The position numbers and the translations under genes were made by a program. Below are positions 9,641 through 21,300 of a stretch of DNA of 64,000 bases, piece by piece; position 1 is the first letter of the stretch, and each line of letters begins with the position of its first letter. Below the pieces are notes generated by a model. The model searched no databases. It was not told the origin of the DNA and saw only the letters and a program-made list of their open reading frames with translations. The DNA lies in assembly GCA_029204225.1 (NCBI GenBank), contig CM055102.1, forward strand, positions 193,501-257,500. The letters run 5' to 3'. This DNA comes from Diphasiastrum complanatum (Eukaryota; Streptophyta; Lycopodiopsida; Lycopodiales; Lycopodiaceae).

Positions 9641-9933
9641 GCTCTGGGAACTACTATGAGTGCCAACAACAAATCGTATCTGACCATCACGATAGATGAC
9701 CCGTCTACTTGTCTCTCGGGCATCCTGGAAGGCTTTACGCCTCTCCTCAACCTGAATATAATATGGTAGTGCCGCGTAGTTTGGCTCTACAGCGTAAAGC
9801 CTCTCTATGACTGGCTAAGGATGTGAAGCGAATGATCAGTGTAGCTGCATCTCTGGTGGTCCTCCAAGCTGTATCTAGCCCATCTGTCACATGTCCTAGA
9901 GTGGTCTCGAGAAACCTCGTAGCTTCGGCAATG

Positions 9934-9944
9934 ACATCCTGTGT
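9934..9944. repeat. 11-bp target-site duplication, left copy
   Basis: ACATCCTGTGT recurs exactly at 10607-10617, flanking 9945-10606. Both copies are part of LINE-B ORF1. Confidence 0.75.
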
Positions 9945-10606
9945 CACATGTACTTTGAATCCCTTTGCCCAATGTATGGTAAATTGTAATTATTAAATTG
10001 TAAATGGCTAAGTCACCGGCCTGTGGAGACAATTGTAAATTGCAATGTAAATATTTGTTATAGTGACTAATGCGAGATGGCCAAGGGGGTACTGGGTCTC
10101 ATGAGAGTCTGCTGGACTGACCTCCTAAAAAGTAGGAAGGGTTGACCGGTCAACATGACACGTGTCATATGCTCACTGGGACACTTGGTCCAGTGCATGA
10201 GTGACACTTGTCAGACGGTCAATGGACGGGTCAACAGGACGTGTCACATGCTCATTGGGACACTTGGTCCAATGCATGAGTGACATGTGTCAGACTGTCC
10301 ACCTACTAGCTTGCCTATGTGTCAGGGTATTGCCAAGTGGCAAGTGTAGGTTGTACATGGAGTTTGCCATGTGTCGACGTTAGAATGTGTCAGGGTTAAG
10401 GGGTGCTTGAGGGGATATAGGGTGAGCCTTGTCAGGCATTCCTCATTATTATTATGGTATTCCTATGCAGCTATGGTTGGGAGGAGACTTGCAGTAGAGC
10501 TCTCATGTTTGCTTGTTGATCTATGTACATTTGCTTGAGATTAATAAAGTGACTAATTTGGTGCGTAATTCTGTGTATTTACTTAGGGTTTGTGAGCTTG
10601 TGTGCA
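9945..10606. mobile_element. 662-bp insertion in LINE-B ORF1 with an 11-bp duplication
   Basis: It splits ORF1 between the NIRV and TQDVIAEA blocks. It starts CACATGTAC and ends GTGTGCA, with no obvious terminal inverted repeat. Inside are a TATA-like GATATAG near 10420, AATAAAG near 10545, and an imperfect tandem duplication of roughly 85 bp (10145-10310, sharing ACACTTGGTCCA and GTGACA motifs). Eleven bp is too long for a normal LTR duplication. A Mutator-like or target-primed retrocopy origin is possible; the class is unresolved. Confidence 0.6.
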
Positions 10607-10617
10607 ACATCCTGTGT
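10607..10617. repeat. 11-bp target-site duplication, right copy
   Basis: Exact partner of 9934-9944. Confidence 0.75.
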
Positions 10618-11373
10618 ATGCAAACCCTGATGTTATGGGCCTTTTCTTCCCTTGACAGCTCTTCCGAAATGGTGGCTGAGATGACTGAGGAAATGGCGGC
10701 GCTAGGCTTGGTGCCTTTCTTCAATACGGCTGCCCATGAAAGGGTTTCTTCTTTATGCTGCTCAATCTTACTTTCTAGTTCCCGTATCATGGTGGTAGCC
10801 GATTCCGAGGTTGCAACTTGCTTAGTATTGATCACTTGTTCCAATGGGGCAACTTTGGACTGCAACAAGTTCTCTTCCTTGAGTAAAGGAGACCACCATT
10901 CCCTTCAGCTGTGAAAGTTCTTGTCTCAAAAGCTGGAAATCTGCTTTCATTTGGTCAGCTTCCCAGGAGGAAAATAGTTCGGTTGATTTGAAGGTGGTGT
11001 ATGGGTTGAGTCATGTAGATGGGGGAGCTTTGGATTCTTGGGAGCTAGGAATAGGAAGGAGGCCGGTAGGAATGGCCAAATCGATCGGACTGGAGTTCAA
11101 TGAAGACAAGGAAGAGGCAGAAGAAGAAGAAGATGAGAGAGAGAGGAAGGAGGAGCAGAAGAGAGAGAAGAAGAGGAAGAAGAGGCAGGGGGTGCCACAT
11201 CAGCAAGCAGCGCTGCCCTATTAGAGATGGGAAGCAGCGAGGGGGAGGGTGGAGCTGTAGCGAGGGGGGTGAGCCAGCAGTGAGGGGGGGTGAGGTGGCA
11301 GCGAGGGAAGGGGATGAGGTGGTAGCGAGGGGAGGGAGTGCGGCAGGGGAGTGAGAGGTCCGGCGAGGAGCTG

Positions 11374-11375
<2 letters not shown>

Positions 11376-11440
<65 letters not shown>
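11376..11440. repeat. (GA)n tract, the TC tail of LINE-A
   Basis: 65 bp of GA on the + strand. On the minus strand it follows the LINE-A 3' end through a short AATTCT-type repeat and is followed directly by the LINE-B leader. Confidence 0.95.
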
Positions 11441-11444
<4 letters not shown>

Positions 11445-12838
11445 AGAATTAGAATTAGAATTATTATTAACGTCTTTTGGTGCCCAGGGGCACATAAGAC
11501 AAAAGAGAGTACAAAATGTGAGAAGCATTGTCCGCATAAGGACTTATTTACCAATGAAAAGACAGTAAAACTAAAACTAAAATATCGATCTCTCTGTCTC
11601 TAAGAGAAAAAGTATCCAAGCTTGACCACCAGCTGGTGAGGGTACAAAGCAAGAGCTTAACCACCTGCTCCGCGGAGGAAACTAGCTACGAGCAAGCCGA
11701 AAGTAATGAGTGATGGTAGTAGTGGGTCGTGATGTAGGCTGGTGGGAGGCGTATGAAGATCTAGTAGCACTGGATCGAGCCGAAAGTCTCTGTGTCTTCG
11801 ATCTTCGGACGGGGACGTCAAAATCCGCAACCGAAATATCCACTCTGTCTCGCTTCTGGAAGAACTGAGTAATGTGAGCCTGACTGGAATCCATATCTGA
11901 GAGCGTAGGTAGAAGTGAAGCTCGTAAAATATACATCTCTCTCAAAAGAAGACCCACACATCTAGCGTCTGGATACTCGAGGAAGGAGCTCAACGTGAGG
12001 GGAATATCTCGGTATAAACAATGGTATCGTCCTCTAATCTCATAGTATACTGGGCAGCGAAAGATGAAATGAAACTCATCTTCCACCTCCTGAAGAGAAC
12101 AGAGCTGACATATCCGCTGCAATCTGGGAGTGTCTGTGTATCTACCTGTCTCGATAGCAAGCTGATGAGAAGAGACTCGAAGCTGTCCTATACGATATCT
12201 CAGACCAAAAGATAGCGTCTGTGTAAGATAAACTGGAAGAATAGGCAAGCCCGAAACGTCCAGCCGTAAAAGATGTGTGCCATAATAATGTAGCTTGACC
12301 CTATCTGGATCAGGATGTGACCATATAGTGCGTATGTAGCTCCGGTAGATCTGCTGTCTGATATAAGCATGGGTTCCATTCGGAAGATCAAGTGCGGATA
12401 AACCCCAATGGTTTAGCCCGGATTATCCTACTGAGCATGAGAATCTGGATACGAGTAAGATCTCTCCATGTATCGCGTGATAAATCAGGGCACCAAGTCT
12501 CAGCCGAATATAGCACAACTGGGGAGACAGTAGCAGAAAATAGTAGGCATCTGGTAGCAGGATCCTGCACATAATAAGTAGAGCAAAATCTCTCCATATG
12601 CACAAGAGCGGTATGCCCCTTGCGGAGCCTGGAGGTGGCTGCTGGTCGAAAAGTGAGTAGCGGACCAGAGAAAAGAACTCCCAGATAGGTGTAGGAGGTC
12701 ACGATCTCAATCGGTAGCCCGTCATAATAGAAAATCACATCTCTCATATGCTGTCTGTTGGTGTTAAACACCATAATCTTAGTCTTCTTAAGGTTAACCG
12801 TCAATCCCCAACGCTGGCAAAAAGTACGGCTGGCTGGG
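11441..12838 (-). mobile_element. LINE-A, 5'-truncated: ORF2 C-terminal part and 3' UTR
   Basis: Minus strand. The sequence begins at the end of the reverse transcriptase (FCQRWGLTVNLKKTKIMVFN, VTSYTYLG, RLRKGHTALVHMERF, VLYSAETWCPDLS) near 12838-12390. After a frameshift it continues as VYLTQTLSFGLRYRIGQLRVSSHQL and the zinc knuckle CQLC...EDEFHFIFRCPVYYEIRGRYHC, with a stop at 11682. The 3' UTR ends in a stem-loop (11472-11500) and the TC tail. The 5' truncation, here joined to Gypsy-1 leader sequence, is typical of incomplete target-primed reverse transcription. Confidence 0.8.
11472..11500 (-). other. Conserved 3' stem-loop of LINE-A
   Basis: GTCTT/AAGAC outer stem with a GTGCCC/GGGCAC inner stem. 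The inner pairs differ from LINE-1 and LINE-C but remain complementary. Confidence 0.6.
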
Positions 12839-13172
12839 TTTGGCTTGCTATCGCAGACAACAGCCGCAGGCTGCAAGAGCAGTTCCACAAAAGGATAAAT
12901 ATCTTCTTTGCTGTGTGGAGGAGAATTAAAGCATATCTTAATGTTTTGATTACATCACCTTTGTACTTTTTTAAAAGTACTTCTTGCCTTTCTCTGTGAT
13001 GTGATATCAAAGCAAGATAAACCTTGTAAGCATAAACTCTGTAAACGAACTGTTTTTAAACTTTGTTGAAAAGCTTATAACTTGGTGTTTCCTGTTTGTA
13101 CTTTTCAAGTACATTACTAATCTTTTAACAACAATTTACACTAAGTTTGATTTAAAAGTTTCCTTTAGCGCC
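12839..13172 (+). repeat. Partial 5' LTR or leader of Gypsy-1
   Basis: Non-coding, AT-rich. A TGATATCAAAGC-like primer-binding site lies near 13001-13012, upstream of gag. Its left end is the junction with LINE-A. Confidence 0.4.
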
Positions 13173-15984
13173 ATGGATCCTACTATGCCCTCGGGTGAAG
13201 GACCGTCTTCACCACCTCCTCCTCCTGATGTAGATACTAATCAGCTTGTTCAAGCTTTGAACTTGTTGCAAAACCAAATCTTGGAAATGCAAGCCAAGCA
13301 TGCCGCGGCCGAGCAAGAATGGCGTTCCTCGACGCACTTGCGATCCGCTGGTGTTTATCCAATGTTCAATCCGGAATTCTTTTCGGGCGAAAAGAAGGAC
13401 CGGCTTCCCGATGTGGTGTTGTCATGGCTCGATCGGTGGAATAGTCATTTTTCCATGCACGATGCGCCTGATAGTACAAAGATCGCTTCTGATCTCATGT
13501 TTTACGCGCTCAGGCGTTCACATGGTGGCAGGATCTGAAGGAGAGGGCTGGTGCCCCTTCTACATGGGATGCCTTTCAAGAAGCCTTAAAACGGCTTTTC
13601 TTCCGGTGTTGGATGATTTTGAGCATTGGCGGCGTTTCGCCACCGTGCAGATGGGTACTAGCTCGTTAGATGCCTATATCCAAGAATTCCAGGAAATTTT
13701 GCCCCGATTCGCTTCACGAATCGATCCTATCCTATTAAAGTTACATTTATTTTGGGGCTTTCGAATGAATTTCAGCTAGAAGTGTGGCGTAATCAACCGC
13801 AGACTATCGAGGATGCAGTTCGCTTTGCAAAACTCTTCGATGATGCCCATTTTGCCTCTCGCAAGGAGCAAAGTATGCCCAAGGCTGAACAAAAAGAAAA
13901 GACATTTTTCAAGAAGCGGGGCAGAGACAGACGGACACCGGTTGCCAAGGCGGGAAAAAGCGTGTCAAATTGGATTGTGCAGACTACGACAAGGCGAGAA
14001 CTGGCGGCTTGTGCTTCTCATGTATGGAGAAGGGGCATCTTTCAAAAGATTGCCCGAAGAAAAAGCAAAAGAAATCTGGCGGGCAACCTCAATCTTTTAA
14101 GGCACCATGTAATGCTACTATTTCTTTTGTTGATTTATCCTTTAAAGATGGCACTAGTTGCGAGAATTGCTGCTTTAATACAGCTGTTTTTGGGCCCCAC
14201 GATCTCATTCGTATGAATGGAATTGTAGGACGCCAAGCTGTGAGTGTTCTTTTTGATGATGGTTCCACACATAACTTCATAAATGCTAAACTGGTGCAGA
14301 AGCTCAAGGCGGCTACCGCGCCAAGTAATCACTTGTATGTATTTCCTTTTTGCATAAGGGCTCGTTGGTTGAGCTAAAAGGCGATGTAAATAGGCCTTTT
14401 GATCCTATGGCTTCTGCTCTAGAAGTTGTTGAATATTTGAAAGATTCTGATAATAAAGTTTATCTTTGTTTTTTGGAAGATGAAATTTATGTGGATGACC
14501 ATGCAGTCCAGAGTCTAAATATTGACTTATCGCAATTGCCTTTGAATGTGCCCGTAAATAATCCCTTAAGTGTTAATTCACCGGAAGGAATAATATTTAA
14601 CAAACTTAGGCAAGAGTATAGCGATGTTTTTCCTGATAAACTCCCTGATGGCCTACCTCCCCAAAGGAGTGTTGACCATCAAATAGAGTTGCTTCCTGGA
14701 AGCCAACTTGTATATCTTTTTCCATACAGGGTTAGCATCAAGGAAGAGGATGAAATTTCTAAGCAGTTACAAGAACTCCTTAGGATGGGCCATATTCGGC
14801 CTGGTAAGTCCCCTTGGGGAAATCCTTTTAGTTAGTAAAAAGGATGGTGGCACCCGTTTGTGTGGCGACTTTAAAAAGTTAAATGATTTAACCATCAAGA
14901 ACAAATATCCCTTACCTAGGATGGATGATCTTATGAATCGTCTGAATGGAGCTAAGTATTTCTCCAAGATTGATCTTAGATCAGGTTACCATCAGATAAG
15001 GATTAGGAACGAATATGTTCTTAAGACTGGATTTCGATCCAGGTATGGCCATTATGAGTTTTTAGTGTTACCTTTTGGACTCACGAATGCGCCTGAACGA
15101 TATTCTTCATCCATATCTGGGAAAGTTTGTGCTGTTGTATTTGGACGACATATTAATTTATAGTCCGACCCTTGAGGAGCATGAAGAGCATCTTCGTATT
15201 GTCTTGGATCTTCTAAGGCAAGAAAAGCTCTATGCTAAGGAGCCGAAATGTGAGTTCTTCCAGACTAAACTCATATACCTGGGCCATGTCATATCGGATA
15301 AAGGTCTTGAAATCGAGTATGACAAAGTCTGTAAGGTACAAGAATGGCCGAGACCTCTGACAATTCGTGATGTGAAATCCTTTTTGGGCTTCATAGGATT
15401 TTTTCACAGGTTCATTTTGGACTATGCCTTAATAGCATTGCCCTTGACAAACGTTCTTAAGGGGGTGAAGAAAAAATGTAGTCGCAGAAAAAGTCCATTG
15501 ATAACATGGACTAATGAAATGAATGAGAGTTTTGAGACTCTCAAGCACTGTGTTTCTACGGCTCCATCCAATTTTACACATTGTCAATCCTAACCGACCT
15601 TTTGTGGTTGATACGGTTGCTAGCGACTTTGTTGTAGGAGCAGTTCTTTATCAAGATGGTAGATCAGTTGCTTTTGTAAGCAAGAAGCTGGATCCTGCTC
15701 AGACTAGGTATTCTACCTATGAGAAGGAGCTTTTTGCAGTCATTCACGCGTTAAAAATCTGGAGGCATTATCTTTATGGTGCCAGATTTACGGTGATGAT
15801 TGATCACCAATCTCTTAAGTATATTTGTCATGCCAAGGACCTTCGTGGTCGTAAGGCTAGATGGTCGGAACTCATTCAGGAGTTTGTGTTCGACATTAAG
15901 TATCGTAAAGGTACGTCGAACTGTGTTGTCGATGCCTTGAGTCGGATTGGAGAAATTATATGCTTTGCTGAGATCCAATCGTGA
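13173..15984 (+). pseudogene. Gypsy-1 gag-pol pseudogene
   Basis: Gag starts at 13173 (MDPTMPSGEGPSS) with a retrotransposon-gag domain (FFSGEKKDRLPDVVLSWLDRW), frameshifted near 13535 and 13780. A CCHC knuckle (CFSCMEKGHLSKDC) lies near 14010. The protease active site VLFDDGSTHNFI lies near 14245. The reverse transcriptase runs from [11 protein letters not shown] (14670) through [13 protein letters not shown] and LPFGLTNAP (15080). There a short in-frame stretch is lost before the catalytic [11 protein letters not shown] (15135). RNase H (VGAVLYQDGR, YSTYEKELFAVIHAL, DHQSLKYI) runs to about 15980. The integrase is missing; a minus-strand Copia fragment follows. Frameshifts and deletions make it inactive. 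Confidence 0.85.
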
Positions 15985-16744
15985 GCCTGAAATTTGTACA
16001 ACCGCCCTGCAAGTATGCTCTCAGCTACTACTTCATTATCCTTCCTGTTGATGAGACACCGCTCTTCATCAAACTGCACCACCATGTGTTGCTTAGCAAT
16101 AGCTGATACTAAGAGTAAATTTTTCTTGATTCCTAGTACATAAAGCACGTCCTTTATGTCACAAATCTTGAAGGTAGTTGAACTTGTACTTTTCCAACTC
16201 CTTTTATATCATATGTGTAGTTGTCTCCCAACTTCACATTTGACCCGTCATCTAATTTTTGAAATTAGATAGCCACTCTCGCCTAGGTGTCATATGCTTC
16301 GAAGCTCCTGAATCAATAAACCAATAGTCTTCTTCCTTCAAGAAGCCACTACCAGAAGATGTCGATGCTGAAAACAACTCATAGTCTTCAAGATCCAAAG
16401 CACTTAATTTTGCATTAGATGTTTCTTCTTCTTCAGCAAAATTCCCGTCCTACTTTTTCTTGAACTTATTGTGCCAGCAGCACTCCTTTGCATAATCTCC
16501 TGATTTTCTGCAAATAAAGCAGTTTCCTTTTCGAACCACTTTCTTTCCATCTTCTGATCGATTTGATTGATTCTCCTCCGTATCATGCTGCTTCTTCTTC
16601 TTCTTTCCTTTGCCACCCTTCTTGGAACTTTGCTCTTGCTTCTTTGCCAGAAATGCCTGTTCCTTGAAATCGTCCATGTTGACAATATTTTGTCGTCTCA
16701 TTTCTTCATGTAGTAAGATGGCATTTAGCTCATCGAAAGAACTT
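15985..16744 (-). pseudogene. Copia fragment: gag zinc knuckle and protease
   Basis: Minus strand. Gag C-terminus near 16744-16450 (FLAKKQEQSSKKGGKG) with knuckle CFICRKSGDYAKEC, whose His is replaced by Asp. The protease DYWFIDSGASKHMTPRR lies near 16335-16290. The pre-integrase linker YVLGIKKNLLLVSAIAKQ lies near 16140-16090. It is bounded by Gypsy-1 on the left and LINE-C on the right, so it is a relic cut at both ends. Confidence 0.75.
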
Positions 16745-17877
16745 ATTCTATATATTCAGCGTATTATGACGTTACCCACAGATGAGCAGAGATACACACA
16801 GACGGCACTTGCCTCTTCGCGAGACCTTTATGATCAGGGGCATCGACTATCATGGTTCTCTCAGGCCTCCCGGATACTGGATAAACTTGGGATTTCTATC
16901 ATAGACCTTCCATCGGGCACCCATGAGTATATCAGACGCTTTCTCTATAGAGCATACATGAGCTGGACATGGCAGGGACAGCTCGGGGTCAAACCCAACT
17001 ATTACAGGACACACTTTCTGGAGCTAGACACAGTTGGATTTCCAGTTTTGCCACACTATCTCACCTCAGGACTATCTCATGGGCTCCGATTTATTCTGGG
17101 CCAGTTCCGAGTGTCCTCACACCGGTTGGCGATTGAGACTGGACGCTTCCAGAATACCCCAAGTGAGGAGCGGTTTTGTCAGTTATGTTCATTATCTATG
17201 GTTGAGACAGAGGAGCATTTCCTTTTCACATGTCCAGTTTACTATGAGATCAGAGGGCGATATCATTGCCTTTTTCGTCAGACACCAGTTACATTACGGT
17301 CCCTCATCTCATATGAGGACCCTAGATGTGTGGCACTTATGATACGTGAGATGTCCCTCCTGCGTCAGGACCTATGTCAGACAGCTCAGCACACTTATCC
17401 AGACACACAGTCTCAGATTACATCCTTCTTCTCTTGTCGGAGATCACGTCCTGATGCAGACATGACTGACAGCGATTGCGACAACATTCCCAGACCTAGG
17501 ATGCAGAGACGACGCATCACCCAGCCTCAGGCGGTCACGAGAGTTACACGCCCTACTAGACCTCTTACACAGAGACACACTATGCATGCTCCTGTTCACA
17601 GGCGACGTCAGCGGGCTCCTGCACTTCCTCATGCTACAGCTCTCATTACATCCTTCTACAGCGCCAGTACAGACCTGGCATCTTGACATGGTCACATTTG
17701 ACTACCATGCACAGAGATTATCATTTATGTCGTTATCTTAACTTGTACTAGATGTTTCCTTTTTTTCTTTATTACCGTTTTTGGAGGCGTTTATACGCTC
17801 CATGGTTACCACATACTTGACATGTATTTCCTTAGTCTTATATGCCTTTTGGCATGGAAAAGACATTAATAAAGCTT
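16745..17877 (+). mobile_element. LINE-C, 5'-truncated: ORF2 C-terminus and 3' UTR
   Basis: An open frame of about 314 codons from 16745 to the stop at 17686. It starts at YIQRIMTLP and covers SWFSQASRILDKLGI, VSSHRLAIETGRF and the knuckle CQLC...ETEEHFLFTCPVYYEIRGRYHC, then an Arg-rich tail ending ALITSFYSAS. The intact frame suggests a recent insertion. The 3' UTR carries the stem-loop (17835-17863), TTAATAAAG and a (TTC)n-(TC)n tail. No LINE follows this tail. Confidence 0.85.
17835..17863 (+). other. Conserved 3' stem-loop of LINE-C
   Basis: GTCTT/AAGAC outer stem with an ATGCC/GGCAT inner stem and TTTT loop, at the same distance from TTAATAAAG as in LINE-1. Confidence 0.6.
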
Positions 17878-17896
17878 TCTTTCTTCTTCTTCTTCT

Positions 17897-17967
<71 letters not shown>
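17878..17967. repeat. (TTC)n-(TC)n tail of LINE-C
   Basis: About seven TTC units, then about 66 bp of TC. Confidence 0.95.
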
Positions 17968-17969
<2 letters not shown>

Positions 17970-18327
17970 GCACACACACATGCACGCACGTGCAATCCTA
18001 AATGTTACACTTTCTCAAGTCAACGGTTTATGACAACTAACAAGTCTAAACTGAAAACAAGAAGTTAAATTTGTCAATTTGTTGATGCCTATCAAGCCTC
18101 AAGGTAATCGTCCCGTTTGAGCTATGTAAACATGAACGTCATATGTTTTCCAGTTCATTGATGCCAGAGGTATAGTAGTCTATATGACTGCTCTTGACTG
18201 ATCATTCTCCCCATAAAATAAGTACCAATGATGATATCCGGTTTCTACAGTTCGCTTGATATAAGCCCTATCAATCTAAAGATGGCAACCAACACCGATA
18301 GAAACTTAAATGAATACATCAATTTAC
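17968..18327. other. Intron or 3' flank of cpSRP54, no feature seen
   Basis: No exon matching the remainder of the SRP54 G domain or the M domain was recognised here. Confidence 0.4.
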
Positions 18328-21300
18328 CTCTTTGATGCTAAGTGCAGCTCCACCACGGGAATCACCATCCAACTTAGTAAGAATAGCCCCTGTTAATCCA
18401 ACCTCTAAATTGAAAGCTGCAACCAACGCTGTACCATGGAGAAGGCTTGAGTTTCAAGCAAGAAGCTTCAAACCAATATTTAACTACAAAGAGAGTGACA
18501 AGCTCTATAAAGCAAGAAAGTTAGTCACAATAAACAGCTATCCATTTTACCACTACACATTAATAAGAAACCAAACACCTGAGTAATAGTTTATAGACAT
18601 AACAAGAATCTGAATAGCAAGGTTAAGATTGTAGACATTTTGGCGTACAAGAGATTTTGAAGGATATAAACTGCAATGTTTGTGTAGATTTTAAACATCA
18701 AAATTGACTTATTAAGACTAAACAAGAAACAAAATGTGCTCAAGATTATCTGCATTATATAACACAGCACTGTCATTTAAGACCAAACATGATGTAGGTG
18801 CCATGAGCAGCAAGAGTCTTTTCTATAAAAGCCAAATGTACATGAGAATGATATACGCATACGAAAGCAACTATAGCATTGACAAATGTAGACTATGAAA
18901 GTACAAAATACTCAACTAACCGTCAGTTTGAACATAACATGGATAATGTACACCTTCTATGTCTACTGCATTAGTATGATATGCTTTCAAGTTTCCAGTA
19001 CACTCAAGTTCAAGGTCCTTCCAGACTTGCCACCACAAATAATCTTTTGCCAATTCAAGCAGCTTAAAAAACACTTTTTTAACTCCTTTCAAGTCAAACT
19101 CAAAATCTCATATCGTCTACCCAACAATTGAACTATATAGAGTGCTAACTAGGTGCAACTTCATGAGCATAAACTTCTTGTCTTCTTGCAGAATATATTC
19201 TATGATGCTTATAAAAGGCACTAAAAACCTGCATAAGTGCGAACATGAAAGGTTTAAAAATTTACTTTGACAACGAGCCTATACCAAGTAAAAGATCCTT
19301 TTTGAAATTTCAAAACTTAGTCTGATAGTAATGAAAAATGACCTGCTGCCTCTTGACCTGTCATTGCATCCACCACCAAAAAGATCTCTGTTGGATTTAG
19401 GACCTGTTTCATTTGCTTCAACTCGTTCATCATTCCCTTATCAACCTGCAAAATGTCATTTATGAAAGAGATAAAAATTATAAGTGATTTCACCAACTCC
19501 TGTGGGAGTGAAAGAGGAATGAACCCACCGACATCTCTGACAGGGAAATGCTATGAGCAAGAGACGGGCAATATAGGGTGCTTTGACAGATTCAACGAGA
19601 AAACCACGACATCTCCAAATTGCATTAGCTTCTGCAGACATTTTAAGGGGTGGCATCTTTCAAGGCTTCTGCTTGAACATTGTCAGTTTAACTAGTTACA
19701 GTAGTTTATTAGTCAACAATGGCATCTAAGAACCGAAAACACTGCTAATAAGTTTCACCAAAGTGTGACGGTTGCAATTTTTAAAGGACAAGTCTCCAAA
19801 AATTTGCAAGTTCAAACCTGTAGCCGTCCAGCTGTGTCCACAATAACAACATCAACACCCTTCTTCTTTGCTTCAGAAAGACCCTTTCGTGCTATTTCGA
19901 CAGGGCTCAATTGATTGCCTGCCTCAAAGACTGGAACCTCCATCTGGGTAAGAAAATGCTCTATGTGTTAAAACGTGAAGAGTTAAAGGGCAAGCAAAAC
20001 TGGTACTCAGAAGTTGTTCAAAGGATCTCATAGTTTGTATAGATTGGTAAAGTTACGAAATTAATTATCCACAGCAGCGGTTGATGTGATTAGAAACCTA
20101 GGTTTTGAGATCTTCAGAAAGCCAATTTAGTCTTCTTACACAATAAGCATAAGACCAAGTCAGACATTCTACTGAAACATGATATAGAAGATAGCGACCA
20201 GAGAAAATGAGCTGGATTTGTTGGTCATTGTCCACAGACTTGGACAAGAGTGCAATACCTGCTTTCCCAAAGTAACGAGTTGTTCGATAGCAGCAGGCCT
20301 ATACACATCAGTGGCCAGCATGATACAACTCTTATCCTGCAGTCATGACTTGAAACATTAATTTCAGAGGAAACTAGTTTCTTTCGTAACAAAGTTCTCC
20401 ACTTGGAGATTTCGCTAAGCCTAGCAAAAGTTGAGGATGTGAGTCAACCTGTTTGCGGATCACAGCCGAGATTGCGCTAACAATGTTTGCTAGATGATTC
20501 ATTTGACTCGGATTAGCCAAAAAGGCAATTTATTTAGGGCAACAGAATACTTTTAGAAGTTCTCTTTAGATTCTGAATATTTCTGAAATAATCTCTTCTT
20601 CCTGCTTACAATCAGACATATGAGAGGTCTGCACATCAATTCAGTGAAGATTCTAATAGAACCAGAGTTTTAAATTAGACAAAAAAGGAGAGAGAACTCC
20701 AAAACAGCATTTCCAATCTCTTTTTGGCCCAAAAACCACAATTCAAATTGGCCTGTTCGAATTGGAACTGCAATCCAATTTCAGTCACATTGCTCAGTTC
20801 GAGGAAGCAGTCCACTAACGATATTTATTCTCATCAGCTCCAACTTGGCTCAAATAACTTAATCCATTGTTCGTAAGCTTCTTGAATTTAACATGGCCCA
20901 GGAACAAAATTGTCCAAATTCACTAAGAGAAGTAATACTGTTAACATGAATATTCAGAGGAACATAGGAAGACATCCTCCTAGCCAAGGTACCATGAGAT
21001 AAAATTGACATAAAAAAAGATGATATCGAATGAGTCTTGTCTCAGAAACGAGTGAGCAATCATTCAAACAGTACATGAGGTATATCCAGAAGTTCAACCT
21101 GTAGCTGATCCAACAGATAGTTACCAGATGTTGCATGTACAAAAATGGGGAGAGACTTTACACACTATCTTATGTTCAGAAAAATGAACTGACCTTTTTT
21201 TTGAGGAAAAGAGCCAACTTGCCACATGCAGTTGTCTTTCCAACACCTTGTAATCCTGCCATAAGAATGACCGTTGGAGGCACTTTTGCAAACTCAATGC

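Larger units (their letters stand above)
9057..11375 (-). mobile_element. LINE-B, degenerate, interrupted by a 662-bp insertion
   Basis: Minus strand, starting directly after the (TC)n tail of LINE-A. The leader (11375 to about 10900) is C/T-rich. ORF1 pieces occur at about 10868-10618 (WAAVLKKGTKPSAA, EEKAHNIRV) and 9944-9641 (VIAEATRFLETTLGHVTDGLDTAW, RCRAKLRGTTI, YRDGQIRFVVG). After one in-frame TAG (9640-9638), ORF2 begins with GVWNCDG and continues through endonuclease motifs (ARYIWIRIIG, CYFAPESSS, GNFNART) to about 9057. It carries frameshifts and a stop. The 3' half is absent. Confidence 0.8.

Noticed and set aside
11045-11603. Ser-Leu-rich and Arg-Glu-rich ORFs
   Set aside because: These are low-complexity reads of the GA tract and the LINE-B leader; no conserved domain.
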